DNA from: Candidatus Pseudoruminococcus merdavium
GTDB taxonomy: Bacteria > Bacillota > Clostridia > Oscillospirales > Ruminococcaceae
Assembly (NCBI GenBank): GCA_904419745.1
Contig: CAJFSS010000004.1
Span: 90,153-154,152 of the forward strand
DNA: 64,000 nt
Direction of reading: 5' to 3'
Shown here one piece after another: positions 52,880-61,566 of the stretch. The translations under genes were made by a program, and so were the position numbers. The notes under the pieces are model-generated. The model saw nothing but the letters and a program-made list of their open reading frames with translations, had not been told where the DNA came from and searched no databases. How positions within the stretch are numbered: the first letter of the stretch is position 1; every line of letters starts with the position of its first letter.

Positions 52880-53100
52880 TTGTAAGTGGGTCCGGGCTTC
52901 CGCCCGTTATTGTGCGAACGATTCGCGGCGGTCGGCGGACAGCCGGACGCTCTGCTTGCCCCGGACTAAAGTCCGAGAAATCCCGTAATCACAGGCATCT
53001 CCGTATCACGCCGAAATTCGCCCATATTCGGCGAAAGAGTTGCAGGCGGATGTGTTTCCCGCATATTCTTTTATTCTGCCTGAAACCGCCTTTATTCGGC
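52880..53100. other. candidate origin of transfer
   Basis: The gap upstream of mobC holds several short dyads: GGGC-TTCC-GCCC (about 52894-52905), GCGAA-CGA-TTCGC (52914-52926), CGGACT-AA-AGTCCG (52962-52975) and CGCCGAA / TTCGGCG (about 53011-53035). oriT regions usually sit beside mobC and carry such dyads next to the nick. No exact nic match could be assigned. Confidence 0.4.
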
Positions 53101-54180
53101 TCACCGCGGCGTTTCAGTGACGCAAGGAACGAAAGGAACGCAATTTTCACCGCACGGCTGTTTTGCGTCATTTACGTCACTTTCGTCACCGTCAGAAGAA
53201 AAATAGGAAATATCCAGCAGTCTCTGCCCGTTGCTTCGGCGGTTTTCAAAGAAAACTCCCTGCTCTTCCAGTGAATATCGCCATCGGTTCATCATCTGCT
53301 TGAAGCCTTTTACCGATACCGATTTTCCGTAATAGGCGCTGAACTGATCAGCGAAGTCAGAGTTCGTTCCGCTGAAAGAAATTTTCTCTTTCATAAAAGC
53401 AATCAGACCGTTCATTTCCTCCGGCAGAATGAGCTGTGGACTTTCAAGGCTGTCTGACACAAGATTCCAGACACAAGTCTCCGGCGAGAGCTGAAGCTCC
53501 AGTTCACGATAGCCGGTATCGCGGCTTGCGCAGATGAGTGTTGCTCCTGCAGCGTTACGCCTGCTCTTGTCAAGAATAAACAGCGCGTCCATGGCACCGC
53601 TGATACCGGTCGTGCCGGACAACTTGTTCAGCGGATCGCTGTCGCCCTGCTTTCGCAGGTGATGCACAAGCAGAACGGAAATCCCCAGTTCGTCCGCCAG
53701 CGCTTTGATCTGCCGCACTTCTTCATAGTCGTTGGCATAGGAAGTATCAGCGGTACGGTTTCGGATGATCTGAAAGGTATCGATCGCAACCAGAACGGTA
53801 TCGGGATGCTCGGCTACAAAATTACGGATCTGTTCGTCAAGACCATCTGTCAGCGTTCCGGCGGCAACGGCAAAGAAAATGTTTGGCGGAACTTCATCGG
53901 TGATTCTGTTGAGACGTTCCTGAACACGGCGCAGAGGATCCTCCAGACACAAATAAAGCGTGGTGCCTTTTTTCGTGGGCAGGTTCCAGATCTTTTCTCC
54001 TTTTGCGATACGGATGCACAGGTCAAGCACCATCCAGGACTTGCCGATCTTCGGTGCGCCGCCGAGCATGGACACACCCTGCGGCAAGAGTGTCTCGACA
54101 CAAAACCTGGTCGGTACAAGTCTCATGTCCATGAGTGTTTCACCGTCTATGACAGTGAGTTTGTTTTTGGTTTCATTCAT
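53101..54180 (-). CDS. RepA-like AAA ATPase/helicase
   Basis: The 359-residue protein is a RecA-fold ATPase of the RepA/AAA_25 group. Walker A is GGAPKIGKS (residues 40-48), Walker B-like VLVAIDTFQII, then LLVHHLRKQG and the polymer-type core GTTGISGAMDALFIL. The C-terminal 90 residues are a separate DNA-binding-like region. These proteins act as hexameric helicases in plasmid and element replication. The start at 54180 has AAAGGA; the frame extends upstream over the divergent promoter and is not coding there. Confidence 0.87.
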   Translation of the reverse strand: MNETKNKLTVIDGETLMDMRLVPTRFCVETLLPQGVSMLGGAPKIGKSWMVLDLCIRIAKGEKIWNLPTKKGTTLYLCLEDPLRRVQERLNRITDEVPPNIFFAVAAGTLTDGLDEQIRNFVAEHPDTVLVAIDTFQIIRNRTADTSYANDYEEVRQIKALADELGISVLLVHHLRKQGDSDPLNKLSGTTGISGAMDALFILDKSRRNAAGATLICASRDTGYRELELQLSPETCVWNLVSDSLESPQLILPEEMNGLIAFMKEKISFSGTNSDFADQFSAYYGKSVSVKGFKQMMNRWRYSLEEQGVFFENRRSNGQRLLDISYFSSDGDESDVNDAKQPCGENCVPFVPCVTETPR

Positions 54181-54256
54181 TTCAAACCAATCCTTTCTGC
54201 AATATTTTCGGATACAAAAAACTCCCGCCTTATAAAAAGTGGGAGCAGTATCCATA

Positions 54257-54285
54257 TTGCAAACAGAAAGGTTTTTTGATAGAAT
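54257..54285 (+). promoter_or_regulatory. promoter of the RdRP-like operon
   Basis: TTGCAA (54257-54262), 17 nt, TAGAAT (54280-54285), 22 nt before the ATG at 54308, in the gap divergent from the RepA-like gene. Confidence 0.55.
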
Positions 54286-54307
54286 ATCCGTGAAAAGGAG
54301 GCGGTGC

Positions 54308-57300
54308 ATGGTGCGGATCAAATATAAAATTTATACGCTGTCTGCAAGGGCAGTATTAAGTTATGCGAAAGAAAGAAACGACGGCATATATTCTATTTCG
54401 CTCAACAGCACCGCCACGGAAAAATGCAGAGTGTATTCCGCTTTGCACGAACAGGAAGATAACGCATTGTTCTTTCAGACCATGTGCGTATTGCACGGCA
54501 ATGATTTTCAGATGCCGTCCGAGCAAAATCTGATCACCGATCTTTCGGACATTCTTTTCTACATGGACTTTGCCGAAATCTTTGACCGCGACCCCAAACA
54601 GAAAAGATATGCGGAACGTCAGAAAAAAGCGGAGTCCATGTTCCGTCCCGAAGGAGTTACGCTGGATTTTGGAACCGGTGCGCACCGCTATCTCGCCTTT
54701 GAGCGTTCCGGCAATATGAGCCGCCATGCAAAGCTGTCTTTTATCCGAGAGGATTTTTATATCCCTGTCCGACAGCGTATTATGCTTAATATGAAAATCG
54801 GTGTGTGTCAGCTTTCCAAACTGTACGCCTATAACGGACTGATGCTTTCGGGCGGTGTGCGGATCGACAGTGTGGATATTGACAGACCGCACCGCGTGAT
54901 CGTGGTACCAAACAACGAGTTTCAAAGAACAGCTAATGTGATCACCGTAGAAGAGAACGGCGGAACAGAGAGCATGCGCAAATACAAACGCGTAAAGAAA
55001 GGCGAGACCTTTACCGTGACAGAATTTGACGGAGAGGGAATCATCTCGAAGGAATACGCCAAGACGATTGATCAAGCCTACTGCGGGAAACACATTCATA
55101 CTTCTTTTCAGATTCGCATGCCCTATGTTAAGGGAATGCTGCACCAAGTGGATTTCAAGGATTTTCTTCGCCAGTACGGTACAAAAGAAATCGTCGACAT
55201 TTGGGGCGTGCGTCATCCTGTGCAGGAAGTGGATATCATCCTGACGAAAAGCATGTTCAAAGGCTACGGCTGGCTTACCGAAAACCAAATGACATGGGAA
55301 GATTACTGGGACGCATTCCGTCGTTACCGTCATGCACTGTATATCACCAATGTAAGCAAGGAAAAACCGCAGAAATTCACTGAGCTGAATTATCAGTTTC
55401 TGAATACCGTCTCCATGAAAGCGGAGGAGTTTCGCCCCGCTGATTTGCCTGACGGCTGGACGGTAAGTCCCGAAAGTGATTCCCGCAACTGGATTACCAA
55501 ACAGACCGAAACAGAATATTATCATCTTTGCGCCGACGTGGAATACCGCAGACAGCATTTTCTTTCTGCCCTTTCTCTGCGGGGCACCGATAAAAACAGC
55601 CGTCCGTACCTGCTCGGACAGATTCTGAAAAAGAATCCGTCGTTTATCGGTGAATCAGTATATGCGGATGAGCTTGATGAGCTGGCTGAAAAAGTCTGTC
55701 GCAATTATTCCATGGGGATTTTGCGCATCGCCGGTGACAACCGGTTCCTGTCCGGAGACTTACTGCGCTTTCTGACTCTTCTCATAGATCCCGACATCAG
55801 AAAAATGAACACCGCTCAGCGCAGGCACTACGCGGCTCTGAGCGCTTTGACCTTTAAGGGGAATTCCTTTTATGCACCGAAAGCGGCATATGAACAGCCG
55901 AAGACCTGCACGCTTTTGCGCAGTCCGCACATTGCACGCAATGAGGAAATCCTGCTCCGCCCGTACGGAAAAGAAGAAGCGCTCCGCAAATACTATTTGG
56001 GTCATCTTTCCGATGTAGTGATGGTGGACTCTGAAATGTATGCGGCCGAACGTCTCGGCGGTGCAGACTACGACGGTGATATGATCAAAACGATTGCCGA
56101 TCCCGTGCTGAATGCATGCGTACAGCGAAACTATGACTTTGAATCACAGCTTGACAACACAAGCAATATGCCGTTTTTGAAAATCCCTGCGGCAGAGCCG
56201 CGCATCTGCGACGCTGACGATTGGCATGCACGGTTTGAAACCGTGAAGAATACTTTTTCCTCCCGTGTCGGGCAAATCTCCAACGCTGCGCTTGACCGGG
56301 GCATTATTGCCTACAATGAAAACTCGGATGCTGCGGAGCGGGAACGCTGCCGGGAAGAAACCGAAACACTGGCTATTCTGACAGGACTTGAAATTGACTC
56401 TGCAAAAAGCGGTGTGAAACCGGACTTATCGGAATATCTCGGGCAGTCTGATTTCAGGCGTAATCTGTTTTTAAAATACAAATACCTGACAGAAAAAAAC
56501 AACGGCAGATCCCAATGGTATGAGCCGACGCCGCGCGGGAAGCTGGAGGCATTTATACAAAGCACTGACTGGAGCAAGGTCGATTCCAATTTAGAGCGGC
56601 TCCCATATCTTGCCTACAAGCTGAAAGCATGCACGCCGAAAATCAAGGCGAAGCCTGCGCCTGACAATGAACTGTTTTCGTTTGCCGCTGATCCGGCATG
56701 GAAAGATAAACTTGATCCGTCGTTTCTTTCTCTGACGGAAACCATCATCCGCGAGTATTATTCCTGTCTGAACCGTATCCGCATCAGCAAAGCGCCGATT
56801 AAAAACCGTCAGAAGAAAAACGACATGGAACGGATTTTATTTTCCCGCGGTCAGGAGGAATCTTATACTACCGATGAACTATACGCTGCGTTTTCGAAAT
56901 TGGAGCCGGAACACATTTCACAGCTCAGAAACATGCTCCGCGAGCAGGAATGGCACATGATGGATGCAGGCGAGCGGGAGTGTTTTCTGCGTGATAATCT
57001 GCCGGAGGACATCTTTGACGATTACGGCAGATTGCTGTGTGATTTTCGCTTTGGGGGTTATCGGATTCTCGGCGACCTGATCTGCGACATTGATGACGAA
57101 AACAAGAACCAGGAACGCAGGCGCTTAATCCGTGACGGAGATTCTGATCTCATGTCTGTTATGTTAGAGTCCTACCAAACAAAACTGCCGGTGGAGAGTT
57201 ATCGGGAGGCGACAGCCAAGGGATGCCGCCGGTACCTTGAGCAATATATCAGCCCGAGCCTTGCGGTGCGTTATGCCGCGGCTCTCGGTAAACGGGAATT

Positions 57301-57367
57301 TATATGGGATGTTCTGCTCGACAAAGCAGCAGAGAATGTTCGTGTACCGGAGGTGCGCCGTGATTAA
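54308..57367 (+). CDS. RdRP-like (YonO/QDE-1-related) polymerase
   Basis: The 1,019-residue protein starts at an ATG with AAGGAGG 6 nt upstream. Its key motif is LGGADYDGDMI, with DYDGD at residues 587-591. That is the metal-binding DxDGD of eukaryotic-type RNA-dependent RNA polymerases and phage YonO, a two-double-psi-barrel fold shared with multi-subunit RNA polymerases. It is embedded in a long protein with no other recognisable domain. Upstream basic stretches (RGTDKNSRPYLLGQILKKNP, SALTFKGNSFYAPKAAYEQP) may be template-binding. Whether it copies RNA or DNA is unknown. It is on a mobilisable element, overlaps its partner gene by 8 nt and is divergent from the RepA-like gene. Confidence 0.8.
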   Translation: MVRIKYKIYTLSARAVLSYAKERNDGIYSISLNSTATEKCRVYSALHEQEDNALFFQTMCVLHGNDFQMPSEQNLITDLSDILFYMDFAEIFDRDPKQKRYAERQKKAESMFRPEGVTLDFGTGAHRYLAFERSGNMSRHAKLSFIREDFYIPVRQRIMLNMKIGVCQLSKLYAYNGLMLSGGVRIDSVDIDRPHRVIVVPNNEFQRTANVITVEENGGTESMRKYKRVKKGETFTVTEFDGEGIISKEYAKTIDQAYCGKHIHTSFQIRMPYVKGMLHQVDFKDFLRQYGTKEIVDIWGVRHPVQEVDIILTKSMFKGYGWLTENQMTWEDYWDAFRRYRHALYITNVSKEKPQKFTELNYQFLNTVSMKAEEFRPADLPDGWTVSPESDSRNWITKQTETEYYHLCADVEYRRQHFLSALSLRGTDKNSRPYLLGQILKKNPSFIGESVYADELDELAEKVCRNYSMGILRIAGDNRFLSGDLLRFLTLLIDPDIRKMNTAQRRHYAALSALTFKGNSFYAPKAAYEQPKTCTLLRSPHIARNEEILLRPYGKEEALRKYYLGHLSDVVMVDSEMYAAERLGGADYDGDMIKTIADPVLNACVQRNYDFESQLDNTSNMPFLKIPAAEPRICDADDWHARFETVKNTFSSRVGQISNAALDRGIIAYNENSDAAERERCREETETLAILTGLEIDSAKSGVKPDLSEYLGQSDFRRNLFLKYKYLTEKNNGRSQWYEPTPRGKLEAFIQSTDWSKVDSNLERLPYLAYKLKACTPKIKAKPAPDNELFSFAADPAWKDKLDPSFLSLTETIIREYYSCLNRIRISKAPIKNRQKKNDMERILFSRGQEESYTTDELYAAFSKLEPEHISQLRNMLREQEWHMMDAGERECFLRDNLPEDIFDDYGRLLCDFRFGGYRILGDLICDIDDENKNQERRRLIRDGDSDLMSVMLESYQTKLPVESYREATAKGCRRYLEQYISPSLAVRYAAALGKREFIWDVLLDKAAENVRVPEVRRD

Positions 57368-58199
57368 CGAAAAAGAAGAGTTTGATGCATACACGGGAAC
57401 GGTGGCATATACAGCAAAAGACAAACAGGACTCCGCTTATCTCGGACGATTTACCTTTGACAGTATTCTGGACGGCGAGGGGCTTGCCCGCGTCCTGACC
57501 GTTATCGCACGGGGATATCTGTGGCGTTCTGACTGTGATGCCGGCTATGCGCACCGGGCACTCTGTGCATGGTGCAGTATCCCGGACAGTAAAAAAGCCG
57601 CTCCGAAAGAAGAGTGGCAGTTTCAAAGTGATTTCCGTGATCTGTACGATGAGTTCCCCGAACTTGTAAGCAGTGACGGAGCAGGCTGGTTTTACCGCCA
57701 TGTTCACGGTATCTCAGATTTTGTACTCAGTCATCCCGATAAAGTCAGCAAAACAGCCTATAAAAAAGCGGAACACATTTTCAAAGGCTGGGACAGGCAA
57801 TGGCGCAAAAAGGTTGTACAGTATCAGGTTCCGCTGTTTTCGCCGGAGACAAAGGGCGGCTGGATCATTCGGTTTGATGACATCCTTGCTGATGCACTGG
57901 AACTGGGCGATTTGCGTGAGGAAGAAATATCACTTCCGCAGGAGCTGACAGATCGTCTTGCTTCTGCCGTACCGGAAATCCGTGACGATGTCCTTCCGAC
58001 GCTGGTCCGATATTTTATCGCCAACAAGCCGGATGATACCGACTGGGTTGTGCTTCCCGTTAGCAATTTTGACGCTTATTTCGGCACGACTTCTTTCAGC
58101 CGCAAGTGGCTGAGCAAAATTCCGTCTGAAATTATGGAACGGCAAAAACAGAGCTTTGGCGTGTGCCGGTACCGGATCGCCGGAGAATGGCTGATGTAA
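57360..58199 (+). CDS. uncharacterised partner of the RdRP-like protein
   Basis: The 279-residue protein starts at a GTG overlapping the polymerase stop by 8 nt, with GGAGG at good spacing, so the two are coupled. It is mixed in character, with a helical middle (KTAYKKAEHIFKGWDRQWRKK) and an acidic second half (DDILADALELGDLREEEISL). The end is aromatic- and Trp-rich, with repeated basic residues (RKWLSKIPSEIMERQKQS). I do not recognise a family. Its tight coupling makes it the obvious cofactor, template-loading or regulatory subunit of the polymerase. Confidence 0.75.
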   Translation: MINEKEEFDAYTGTVAYTAKDKQDSAYLGRFTFDSILDGEGLARVLTVIARGYLWRSDCDAGYAHRALCAWCSIPDSKKAAPKEEWQFQSDFRDLYDEFPELVSSDGAGWFYRHVHGISDFVLSHPDKVSKTAYKKAEHIFKGWDRQWRKKVVQYQVPLFSPETKGGWIIRFDDILADALELGDLREEEISLPQELTDRLASAVPEIRDDVLPTLVRYFIANKPDDTDWVVLPVSNFDAYFGTTSFSRKWLSKIPSEIMERQKQSFGVCRYRIAGEWLM

Positions 58200-58244
58200 A
58201 AAGCTGTGTCATATAAAGAGCGCCAAATCTGTGTTGTAGACAGT

Positions 58245-58278
58245 AAATGCCGGTGTGCAAAAAACACACCGGCATTTT
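58245..58278. terminator. terminator between the RdRP-like operon and the RNase III operon
   Basis: AAATGCCGGTGTG and its complement form a perfect 13-bp stem with a 7-nt loop and a TTTT flank. It separates two convergent operons. Confidence 0.88.
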
Positions 58279-58290
58279 AGATTTTATTCT

Positions 58291-58455
58291 TTAATCATTA
58301 TCGTCATCCCAAAGTGTACTGCAATTTTCTTCGTCTTCGCGCCTATATTCGCTATCATCCCAGTTGTATACATACTCTCCTCGATCTGAACTAAATCCGT
58401 CTTTTTCGATCCACTCATATTCGCCGGAATCATAGTTAAGACACCATTTGGGCAT
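58291..58455 (-). CDS. 54-residue acidic protein downstream of RNase III
   Basis: A small gene on the minus strand with GGAGG before the ATG at 58455. It starts 5 nt past the RNase III stop, so it is in the same operon. Its 54 residues include 18 Asp/Glu against 5 Lys/Arg, with three Trp and two Cys. It is too short for a recognisable family. Acidic mini-proteins can mimic nucleic acid or bind a basic partner such as a dsRBD; this is only inference. Confidence 0.65.
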   Translation of the reverse strand: MPKWCLNYDSGEYEWIEKDGFSSDRGEYVYNWDDSEYRREDEENCSTLWDDDND

Positions 58456-58460
58456 AATCG

Positions 58461-59597
58461 TTATTCCTCCAATCCGAGCACATACAAAAGCATGCTGTAT
58501 GCGGCACCCTTTTTTGCATCTTTTTTCGATGAAGAAATTTCATCAAAATAATATTCTTCCTTCTCTATATGGCATTCGCATTTCCAAAGTGGATTTCCGT
58601 TATCATCATATGTTTCCTCAAATTCATAGGTGGGCAATGAAAAATATCCTCTGCGTGCTAACGTTTCCAATTGATTGATCGCCATATCCCGGTTAGGATC
58701 TTCAATTTCATCACGAATGGTAAAAACCATATCGTGCTTTTCCAGATATTCATACGCCAATTTGCACGCAGCCATTCTTGCCTCTCTGATGGAAGATCCG
58801 AAGCCGCAAAACACCGGCAATGAATCAAGCAGTTTCAGGTAACAATGGTACTTCAGCTTAGAATAATTATATCCCAACGGAAAATTCTGATATATTGTGT
58901 TCTCTTGTTTCATATACCAGGTGGAGGTATAGGAAGCCTCTTGATACTTATACCAGGGAATGCATCCGTTTTCCTGAATCTCCCACTCCTGAATCATGCG
59001 AACGTAGTTTGTGTCAGTATCGTCACTTAAGAAATCCTCAGGCACAAGCATTGCTTCTATTACTCCCTGCAATGCATTCAAATTCCATCCTGAATCAATG
59101 GTCACTGCTCCGACAATCGCTTCAAACAGATCTTCTTTTACAGAATATTCTTCATTGACATTATTTTGTATATCGCCTTTGCCCATAATAAGGTATTCCG
59201 AAAATCCAAGTTCATCCATACGTCCAGCCAAAGCTTTTTTGCTGACCATTCGGCTTTTGATTTTTGTAAGATCATTTTCATTGCAATCACAGCTAAATGA
59301 ATTGATATCAGGATCTTTATAACCTGGCTGATTACGCTTGAACTCCTGTTCCCGAACAGAAAGCTTTGTTCCGTCAACCGGGTCGCCGTTTGCCAAATGA
59401 CCGTAATTTTGAATCAATATTTTCACGACCACAAAATCAAGTACTTTGTCCCCGATAAACTCAAGTACCTCATTGTTTTCTCCGCCGTTTTCCTCACTAT
59501 ACGATCGACGGGTGAATGCTTGTTTCAGCAAATCCAAATTTTTAAATTCATATCCGATTTGCCCTTGCACCATTTTCCATACTAATTCTTGTTCCAT
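58461..59597 (-). CDS. RNase III with two dsRBD-like regions
   Basis: The 378-residue protein has an N-terminal RNase III domain. The signature NEVLEFIGDKVLD supplies E43, E46 and D50, and KEDLFEAIVGA supplies D156 and E159, matching the catalytic set of E. coli RNase III. The second half looks like two dsRNA-binding units (about residues 200-290 and 308-375, each ending in an Ala/Lys-rich helix), where ordinary bacterial RNase III has one and about 230 residues in all. The insertion near 70-105 is also unusual. It should cut double-stranded RNA. It is next to the RdRP-like operon but convergent with it. Confidence 0.82.
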   Translation of the reverse strand: MEQELVWKMVQGQIGYEFKNLDLLKQAFTRRSYSEENGGENNEVLEFIGDKVLDFVVVKILIQNYGHLANGDPVDGTKLSVREQEFKRNQPGYKDPDINSFSCDCNENDLTKIKSRMVSKKALAGRMDELGFSEYLIMGKGDIQNNVNEEYSVKEDLFEAIVGAVTIDSGWNLNALQGVIEAMLVPEDFLSDDTDTNYVRMIQEWEIQENGCIPWYKYQEASYTSTWYMKQENTIYQNFPLGYNYSKLKYHCYLKLLDSLPVFCGFGSSIREARMAACKLAYEYLEKHDMVFTIRDEIEDPNRDMAINQLETLARRGYFSLPTYEFEETYDDNGNPLWKCECHIEKEEYYFDEISSSKKDAKKGAAYSMLLYVLGLEE

Positions 59598-59644
59598 AAT
59601 AAAAAATCCTTTCGGTTATGTATTTACCAAAAGGCATAATAAAA

Positions 59645-59693
59645 GTCTGACAAAAACACTTTCCCCGTGAGAATAGGAAAGCTACTGTCAGAC
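59645..59693 (-). promoter_or_regulatory. leader stem-loop upstream of the RNase III gene
   Basis: GTCTGACA (59645-59652) and TGTCAGAC (59686-59693) pair perfectly, with an inner TTTCC / GGAAA helix between them. It lies about 50 nt before the RNase III ATG on the same transcript side. RNase III genes are often autoregulated by cleavage of such leader stems. The rest of the 319-nt gap, apart from the terminator at its right end, shows nothing clear. Confidence 0.4.
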
Positions 59694-59870
59694 ATAAAAC
59701 ATTAAATTTAATTCTTTGTTTCTGTTTGTTTACTCGGGTTCACTTGCATAAACAGGAATAAACACCAAGATACAATGTTTCAAATTTAAAGTATTACGCC
59801 TTTAAGTAATCATATTATATCAAAAAATTTCGCATTTTCAATATCGACATTTTTAAGTTGTAAATGCACC

Positions 59871-59918
59871 GTCGGAGGCTGTAATCGGCTTATTCGGAAA
59901 ACAGCCTCCGACTTTTTT
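59871..59918 (+). terminator. plus-strand terminator
   Basis: GTCGGAGGCTGT and ACAGCCTCCGAC form a 12-bp stem followed by TTTTTT on the plus strand. It overlaps the stop of the minus-strand gene at 59917, so it may mainly block read-through in the other direction. Confidence 0.75.
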
Positions 59919-60243
59919 AAGCTCTAACGGTTTCGGTTGAATACGGTTTAATTTCTGCTGTTTTTCCAAAGGCTGAGATTGTCACTGTATGCTCCGATTC
60001 GTTAATGATTTCAAACTCGTCCACATCGGAGCAGTAATTTTGAAGCCGATGCGGAGACAGTATCTGAAAGCATATATCCATTTCTTCCCCGAACAGCAAT
60101 GAGTCCTTAAACATTCCAATATGCTTAAATACTGTCAGCGGTTTGCTTTCACTGCCGTCATCGTAAATATAAGTGATCTTTTTAATTATATTCTCTTCAT
60201 CATACAAATTAATTCTTGCCTTTGATGCTGTTTTAGTGTTCAT
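59917..60243 (-). CDS. small protein of unknown function
   Basis: The 108-residue protein begins after a GGAGG inside the end of its upstream neighbour. It is beta-rich with a probable small barrel (NLYDEENIIKKITYIYDDGSE ... VTISAFGKTAEIKPY). No family is recognised. It is the last of three small coupled genes (60776 to 59917) on this strand, typical of accessory operons on Clostridial ICEs. Confidence 0.65.
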   Translation of the reverse strand: MNTKTASKARINLYDEENIIKKITYIYDDGSESKPLTVFKHIGMFKDSLLFGEEMDICFQILSPHRLQNYCSDVDEFEIINESEHTVTISAFGKTAEIKPYSTETVRA

Positions 60244-60517
60244 CTGTTTCCTCCGTGCAGTATATTCCTTCCACTGTCAGCTTCATGCCAAGCCGAAACC
60301 CTTCTATAAACGACCTCAGTTCGAATGCGCAGTGCATTTCACTTTCTGCATCTTTGCACTTTTGAAAGATTTCTTTTTGCTGTTCTGTGAGCGTTGCCAA
60401 CAGGTCATTTTCGTTTTTGACTACGAGACGGAGCAGTGCGGATTCTCTGCCGGTCTTCTTTATATCCCGCTCATATGGATGAATATTTCCGTAATATAAA
60501 TCTTCAAGCGTTGTCAT
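60233..60517 (-). CDS. DUF6809-like small helical protein
   Basis: The 94-residue protein starts MTTLEDLYYGNIHPYERD and continues helical with EQQKEIFQKCKDAESEMHC and FIEGFRLGMKLTVE. This matches the DUF6809 pattern widespread on Clostridial mobile elements. Function unknown. The ATG at 60517 has GGAGG at 10 nt; an in-frame GTG inside that site is rejected. It overlaps the upstream gene by 14 nt and the downstream one by 11. Confidence 0.72.
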   Translation of the reverse strand: MTTLEDLYYGNIHPYERDIKKTGRESALLRLVVKNENDLLATLTEQQKEIFQKCKDAESEMHCAFELRSFIEGFRLGMKLTVEGIYCTEETDEH

Positions 60518-60776
60518 CTGAATTTTCCTCCTCACGCAAAGAGAGCGGCTCTGCGTCGGTCATTTCCGATACAAAGTCACCCTCTTGTTTTATTTGTTCT
60601 GCCGCTGTCAGCGTGTGTTTTACGGTGAGAAGCTCTATCCAAAGCAATCCGTCATAACCGTCCGGAATGCCATTTGTGAACAAATCCTTGATAACCGCTC
60701 CCATAATTCCGCCGGCGCCGTACTTTTCACCGCCGCCCTCGCCCCGGTATAATTCTTCTATGCTGATTTGTGCCAT
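60504..60776 (-). CDS. small protein of unknown function
   Basis: The 90-residue protein starts MAQISIEELYRGEGGGEKYG after GGAGG and is acidic toward the C-terminus. It is the first gene of the three-gene small-protein operon. No family is recognised. The similar opening (LEELYRG versus LEDLYYG in its neighbour) suggests that the first two genes interact with the same partner. Confidence 0.65.
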   Translation of the reverse strand: MAQISIEELYRGEGGGEKYGAGGIMGAVIKDLFTNGIPDGYDGLLWIELLTVKHTLTAAEQIKQEGDFVSEMTDAEPLSLREEENSDDNA

Positions 60777-60841
60777 GATAATACCTCCTTTGCAATACAA
60801 ACACATACCACAAAGGAGATAAAAAGTCCAGAGAAAAATGT

Positions 60842-61432
60842 TTATAATCTGATTGATTCGCCGGGCTTTACAATCAGAGCGCCGGGTACTGCAAGTTTTT
60901 TTGCCCGGTCCATATCAAACAGCTTTCCGGGCGACATATGCACGGGGCTTGTATGATTTGCAGCAATCAGCTTCGCACAGCGGATCGTTTCTGGAACATC
61001 CATGGTGTAGGTAAAATCCATCGGTAAAACAGCATAATCAAGGTTTCGTTCTTCCAGATGCGACATCTGCTCTGTCTCTCCGGTGTCGCCGGCAAAATAA
61101 ACCGAAACGCCGTCCACTGTTACGATGTAGCCGACGCATTCCGATTTTTTGTGATGATTATTATACGCTTGTACCGCTTCGACTGTCGCAAAATCCAGCT
61201 TAATTGTCTCATATACTCCGTCTTTGAGTGCATCAAAGTTCTGCCAGATTACACAACCTGGATTTTTAGCGGGCAGGTCAGTGCAGTTGTGATCGTGGTT
61301 CTGGTGGGTCACCAGAATCAGATCCGCCGGCTCGTCATAACCTTCTCCTGCAAACGGGTCGATATAAATGACCTTTCCGCTGTCTGTAGTCAAACGAAGA
61401 CTACCGTGTCCCTGATAAAGTAAAGTTGCCAT
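60842..61432 (-). CDS. metallo-beta-lactamase-fold hydrolase (UlaG-like)
   Basis: The 196-residue protein has an MBL fold with the metal motif THQNHDH (H43, H46, D47, H48), VYFAGDTGE and ANHTSPVHMSPG. It resembles the UlaG/RomA branch (beta-lactamase superfamily 2/3) that cleaves lactones or phosphodiesters. The substrate is unknown. It is a single gene in the accessory region and ordinary in many Clostridia, so it may be chromosomal or cargo. Confidence 0.87.
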   Translation of the reverse strand: MATLLYQGHGSLRLTTDSGKVIYIDPFAGEGYDEPADLILVTHQNHDHNCTDLPAKNPGCVIWQNFDALKDGVYETIKLDFATVEAVQAYNNHHKKSECVGYIVTVDGVSVYFAGDTGETEQMSHLEERNLDYAVLPMDFTYTMDVPETIRCAKLIAANHTSPVHMSPGKLFDMDRAKKLAVPGALIVKPGESIRL

Positions 61433-61566
61433 ATTATTTTCCCTTCTGACTAATTTCAGTTAATGTTTCAGTGAAAACAAGCAATATATAATATAATGCA
61501 TTTGTTAGCATTTTTATAGTAAACTACTATTTATAAAATTGGGGGATGATCGGACTATTTTCTATA

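Noticed and set aside
54356..55558. 400-codon open frame on the minus strand inside the RdRP-like gene
   Set aside because: It is a shadow of the sense codon use; no start context or recognisable domain, and it lacks any neighbour on that strand.
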